A stretch of 64,000 nt of DNA. It comes from Eucalyptus grandis. Lineage: Eukaryota; Streptophyta; Magnoliopsida; Myrtales; Myrtaceae. Each line of letters opens with the position of its first letter. Position 1 is the first letter of the stretch. The stretch covers positions 27,429,669 through 27,493,668 of the forward strand of contig NC_052614.1 in assembly GCF_016545825.1 (NCBI RefSeq), written 5' to 3'. This document shows, piece by piece, positions 59,621-64,000 of this stretch. Under the pieces are notes generated by a model, which saw nothing but the letters and a program-made list of their open reading frames with translations, ran no database searches and was not told the DNA's origin. The position numbers and the translations under genes are program-made.

Positions 59621-60728
59621 CTTCTTTTGCCGGACAATATCAGGACCTTCTTCCTCATTCAACCACACCCGATAACCCTTTTTTGGGTCTTTGCAACATT
59701 CTTCGTACACAATGCTCTTGCCTAAGTCCTTGAGTTGATCATGCATACATAATTCATTCCTTTCACCAATCTTCACTAAGGACATTAAAAGCAAAACATC
59801 AATCCCCTCATCTGGAAAAAATCCACAATTGTCCCACATATAATGTGAATAACTCTTATCTTTTCCATCTAGAAAGCAAGCAATATCAAGAAATATTTGC
59901 TTTTGCAAATGATCTAATGCCTTATAACTCAACATTAATTTTTCCTTCACATCCCTATGAGGATGATATTCCATCTTTTCCAGTGCATCTTGCCAAACCG
60001 CTTCCCTTTTTCCATATTAAAATGAGCCAATCACTTCTATAGTCAAAGGAAGCCCTCTAGTTTTTGTAGTAATTTTCTTAGATAGACTCAAGAATGCATT
60101 TGGAGTAGAGTCGCTTCTAAAGGCATGCTTTCTAAAAAGTTGGAGAGCTTCGAGCCGGTTGAGTTCCTTAGCGTCATAAATCAAACAACAATTAAATTGA
60201 TCTTGCAATCAATATAAAACACTTTTGTCTCTTGTTGTAACGACTATTCTACTTCCTAAACCCAACCATTCTTTCTTTGCTGCCAATGCCATGAGCTGGC
60301 TTGTATGATCAACATCATCAAGGAAGATAAGAACTTTCTTTCTGCAAAATCGATCTCCGATCATATTCATCCCCTGATCAATGCTAGAAAGTTCAACTCC
60401 TATGTCACCAATGATATGAGAGACTAATTGCCTCTGCAAATTTATAAGACCGAAACCTTTAGATGCTTCTCGGACATTTGAAATGAAGGTATGGCTCTCA
60501 AAATGAATAGATACCTTCCGGTAAACAACCTTGGCAAGAGTTGTCTTGCCTATTCCACCCATCCCGCAAATTCCGATGAGCCTTATGTCCTTAGATTCGA
60601 CATTAAGTAAATATACTAATTCATTCACTGATTTGTCCATTCCAACTAAATGATCGGGTATATGAACACAAGACACCTTAAGCTTAACTAACACTTTCTG
60701 AGCTATCAATCGTGCGAGTTCTCCGTGG
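59621..60728 (-). pseudogene. TNL2 exon 2, NB-ARC domain with two stops
   Basis: P-loop GMGGIGKTTLAK, KKVLIFLDDVDH, SRIVVTTRD, RGLPLTIEV, IFLDIACF and CMHDQLKDLG are in order. Stops at 60211-60209 and 60019-60017 interrupt it without change of frame. The third Gly of the usual GGLPL is Arg here. Confidence 0.9.
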
Positions 60729-61087
60729 CTGTGCCATAAAACACAACATAATTAAGTTAATTATAAGAATTGATGGGAAACTTATAAACTTGCACGATCA
60801 AACAATAACATGAAGTTACGAAATTGATGCCGAGCTCAGTGAACAAAAGAACAAGTACATGATTCTCTGGTTTTTGTTCAATCTAGGATACTAAGTTATA
60901 ATGCTTATGTCGAGCAAGTAATCCTTGAGTCTTGAGACAATGGAGTGTAGAATTCCATGCGATATCTATCACAATTTTCGGTCCAGAAGTAGAAAAAAAG
61001 AAAGATTGTGCTCTTCAAATCAGAATACGCATTCAAGCAAAAGAAACAGAGAGAAAAAGGAAGATGGAGTTGAGTGAGTTAACCTAC

Positions 61088-61582
61088 CCTGTATTCTTGG
61101 TGTCCCAACCCTTGATTCTAGTAACTTCCTCGAGTGCCTCCACCCAGCGCTGCACAATTTCAATAACACGTTTTTGTTCATGCAGAGTTAGTGCATCCCT
61201 GTACACTTTGGTTTCAAGCTTCACGTCAGAGGGTTCCACATCATAGAAAATGGGCATAACCTCAAGTTCATTGGTTTTCCTACGCTGCATCATGTGTTCC
61301 AGCTCGCGTAGGCACCAGCTACTAGAGGCATAGCCTCTGGAGAAGATGGGAATGCAGATTTCCGAGTCATCGATGGCTTGGAAAATCTCGGGACCGATCT
61401 CTTCACCAACATCAATCCCTTGCTTGTCTATGAAAACACTGATACCCTTATCAAGCAGGGTATAATAGAGGAAATCTGTGAAATTAGTGCGAGTATCCAA
61501 TCCTCGAAAACTCGAACTTATTTCCCGATGAGCCATGGCGTGTGGACCCGGTTTCTAGAGAAGGGCTCCTCTTTCTTTTCAT
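61088..61582 (-). pseudogene. TNL2 exon 1, TIR domain with 11-bp deletion
   Basis: ATG 61582 matches the TNL1 start. The EVFL part of the FEVFLSFRG motif is missing through loss of 11 bases between two short GAG-containing repeats. The rest, through SSWCLREL and GWDTKNTG, is in a frame that opens at ATG 61536. Confidence 0.88.
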
Positions 61583-64000
61583 CTCAGCTGCGTCTGCTAA
61601 AATTCTGAAAGCAAATCACAAAAGATTTGACATGCTTTTAACAAGGGCCAACGAAAGATGGTCAGGTAGGAAAGCGAGGATCAGTTTCCATTTACGTCCT
61701 GTCAGGGCATTGATCGAGAGAAATTGCTAGATATATGATTGAAGGATTAATTAATGGCCTAAGTCCCACGAGTTCACTGGTGGATGGGAAATTCAATATG
61801 GTAAATTTCGAGCAAGATTATATTAGTTGGGTTCTGTGAAATTGAGTTTCAATTTCCGATTTCCATTGCTGGCCTGAGGCCCACCAAGGTCTAAGTAAAC
61901 TGAAAATAAGTAAGGCAAGTTGCCGTTACTGAATCAAATGTGATGATTAAGTTTTTCTTTTTTCTTTTTTCTTTTCTAATTTATGGTAAAGTAATATGTC
62001 TAATTAATGTTAAGGAAAATGTAGGAGACGGAACCAACCATCAAGCTTCATTTTAACTTTACTTTCTTATCATCAATAGACGTAAGTGTATGTATAGTTG
62101 GATTTCACAAATGACACATAATGAAATATAACTTGAGAAGGTAATCCTGGTCAAAGCCAGTTGAATTTTCTTAGGACCAGTTTGCTTGGTGCTTTTTAAA
62201 AAGCAAAACCTTCTTACTTTCTTGTTAAGATTTAAAATGTTTATTCAAATATAAAGTGCAAGATTAACGTGTTATTGAAGCAAAGCAACAATTTTTCACT
62301 TCCGTTGTTAAAATCACCATGTATCTGCACGGTGGTGATGGCTAGCATGGAGCCCATGGAGTCAAGTCAACATAATTTAGACGTAGTCAAATACGAAACA
62401 CATGTACCCAAAAAAGTAAAAGAAAAGAAAGGCACTTGATTGACATTAAGATTTCTTATATACATCAAAAGAAGAGACAATAAATTGCCTCTTTGATAGC
62501 GAATAGCGTCAAAAGCTTACCTACTATTCTAAGTTGCTTTTTTTTTTTGGGTCGGATTCTAGGTTGCTTTGAGTGGCCTACTCTTTAAAGTCGTAGTCCT
62601 GAACTAAGTGATGCTTTTTTGTTTTTGAAGTTACTTTATTGTACTATTATGAGTCAAAAGCAACAAGAAAAATAAATCTAAAAAAGCTGGATTGTTGACT
62701 ATTTTACGTGCTTTTCAAATTTTAACTAGATATGCCTTTCTAAAAGAAGATTGGGAAAATAGAAGTTTATGAAACTTTGTTAACTTATATTCGTTTAGGT
62801 TGGATGATTTGTTTATGTAATATCTTATTGAATTAAAATTTATGTATAAGGAAAATTAAAATCATGATCAAATCTTTTAAAATTTGTTTATACAATCCAT
62901 AACCGGATCTTAATACCTAAATATTGAATTATCAACTACACGCATTGTTCAAAATAGGGAATTTCCTAACATGGAGATGCCTAAAAATTAGGCACAAATC
63001 AAGATTAGAATTGAATAATCTTAAATTAGATAATCAATAATTGCAAACTATCAAATTGGTTTGAGAAATTACCTAGTTTGATGTATTTGTTCCCGAGAAT
63101 CGGGACTGGGGCGGTGAGCTCTACGTCGACCCATGAGGAGGAACGTCAGGACCAGAGCAGCAGCGATGGCGATCCAGCAAGGACACGGCATATTGCAGAC
63201 AGGTCTGCTAGAACAAAAGATGCAACGGTAAAGGTTTGTTGGTCGGACTCTGCTAGGCCGCAACGGTGTGGGTTCGATCAATGCTAGTCTGCTCTAGGCA
63301 ACCTGCGAAAGGAAATCAAACGTAGCAGAGGAAACAAAACAGCAAGCGGTGGCGTCAAAGTGGAGCCGGGATGCCGCCTGGAATCACCGGAAACAGCCAG
63401 GGACTGCTGCCGTGGCGTTGGAATAAGTCGGCAAAGCTGCTGTCGCGGCCGCAGCAGGACGTGCTGAGCACGACGAAGAGTGCCAGTAAGCGAGGTAGAG
63501 GCACGACGATGGGCAAGCCGGCAGCGAGCGCGGTGACTGGTGAGGGGCGGCGGCGGCGGCGTTGGCAGAAGGACAGGAGCCGGAGATGAACACCGGCAAA
63601 CAAGGTCTCGAGAATTTTGACGAGAAAGCAGACCAGAGACCGCCGGACGAAAGCGGCAACGACACTGAGAAATTAAACCACACCAGAGAACAATGACGAG
63701 CAATATGTCCCTCAGTGTGTCGTTTTATAGTGCTTTTTTTTTTTAATTTTTTTTTTTTTCCATGAACTATTAATCTCCCCTTTTCTTGTTTTAAAATAAA
63801 CATATATTAATCTCAATATTCCTTCACCTCCCAAACCTCACGTAAAGCTCCCAAAATTTGCCTGAGATATTCTTTATCTTTTCCTTTTTAATTTATTGTT
63901 TTCCTTTTGTCGTTTCCCTCAACGTGTACGACCGCGATGCATTTCTGGCTTGACTCGGATGTTGACTTGGGCGTGTGTTGAGGCTTGGGGAGATTAATCG
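61583..64000. repeat. TNL upstream flank, copy 2
   Basis: A diverged collinear partner of 27440-29110, with an extra AT-rich part (about 62050-62880) that is only partly matched near 30410-30600. The GC-rich portion (63100-63700) shares GAGGAACGTCAGGA, GATGGGCAAGCCGGCAGCGAGC and GGTCTCGAGAATTT with 28260-28745. It ends at the window edge. No gene is supported within it. Confidence 0.8.

Larger units (their letters stand above)
56533..61582 (-). pseudogene. TNL2: TIR-NB-LRR immune receptor, multiply broken
   Basis: Same gene model as TNL1: exons 61582-61088 (TIR), 60728-59621 (NB-ARC, also 1108 nt), 59494-59207 and 57831-56533 (LRR), with equivalent splice borders and phases. Lesions: an 11-bp deletion at 61512/61511 in the first TIR strand, which ends the frame after about 32 codons; TAA or TAG-type stops at 60211-60209 (after VVTTRDKSVLY) and 60019-60017 (TAA after EVIGSF). 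Exons 3 and 4 are open. The P-loop, kinase-2, RNBS-D and MHD motifs and the WCLREL glutamate remain readable. A downstream ATG at 61536 in a good context would restart the TIR frame, but the two NB-ARC stops still prevent a receptor. It would be a functional TNL without these three changes; as it stands it is a pseudogene. Confidence 0.92.

Overview
This is plant nuclear DNA, almost certainly from a dicot. It holds TIR-NB-LRR (TNL) genes with the standard four-exon layout, an intronless family-1 glycosyltransferase, a Ty1/copia element, a tRNA-derived SINE, several terminal-inverted-repeat elements and long AT-rich spacers. The style of the TNLs and repeats recalls woody Myrtaceae, but that is an impression from memory. 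I saw no rRNA, tRNA, CRISPR or prokaryotic feature.

Layout. 1-6 kb: repeat-like DNA with no supported gene. 6.4-7.9 kb (-): an intact UDP-glycosyltransferase, the only ordinary-looking complete gene. About 9.1-21.2 kb: two copies of a roughly 2 kb segment. The right end of copy A abuts a 1.1 kb TIR element (11037-12159), and copy B is split by a 5.9 kb copia element (13438-19375) with 945/940 bp LTRs and a CATCT target duplication. 22.4-27.4 kb (-): TNL1, intact through TIR and NB-ARC but broken in exons 3 and 4. 27.4-29.1 kb: its upstream flank, then a SINE. 31.3-31.8 kb: the 3' tail of another TNL.

32.65-46.05 kb: a region bounded by imperfect terminal inverted repeats that I read as one large Mutator-like element (MULE). 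It carries a 713-codon MULE/FAR1-type transposase frame with DDE residues and SWIM finger in place. It also holds intron-containing, partly decayed fragments resembling at least four unrelated host genes: a CTF8-like clamp-loader subunit, a LacZ-type (GH2) beta-galactosidase, mitochondrial phosphate carrier 1, and an EMB2004/NLRC3-like LRR protein. An unrecognised exon is also present. Pack-MULE-type capture together with a transposase frame is the most striking feature of the window.

46-56 kb: more TNL flank relics, two MITEs and a 1.27 kb MULE-like element with a perfect 9-bp target duplication. 56.5-61.6 kb (-): TNL2, a relative of TNL1 with the same exon structure, broken by an 11-bp deletion and two nonsense codons. 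61.6-64 kb: TNL2's upstream flank, a diverged copy of TNL1's.

Overall, this looks like a decaying TNL cluster built by repeated duplication of a TNL-plus-flank unit and invaded by several classes of transposon. Frames and splice sites were read from the sequence; family names come from recognition without database searches.
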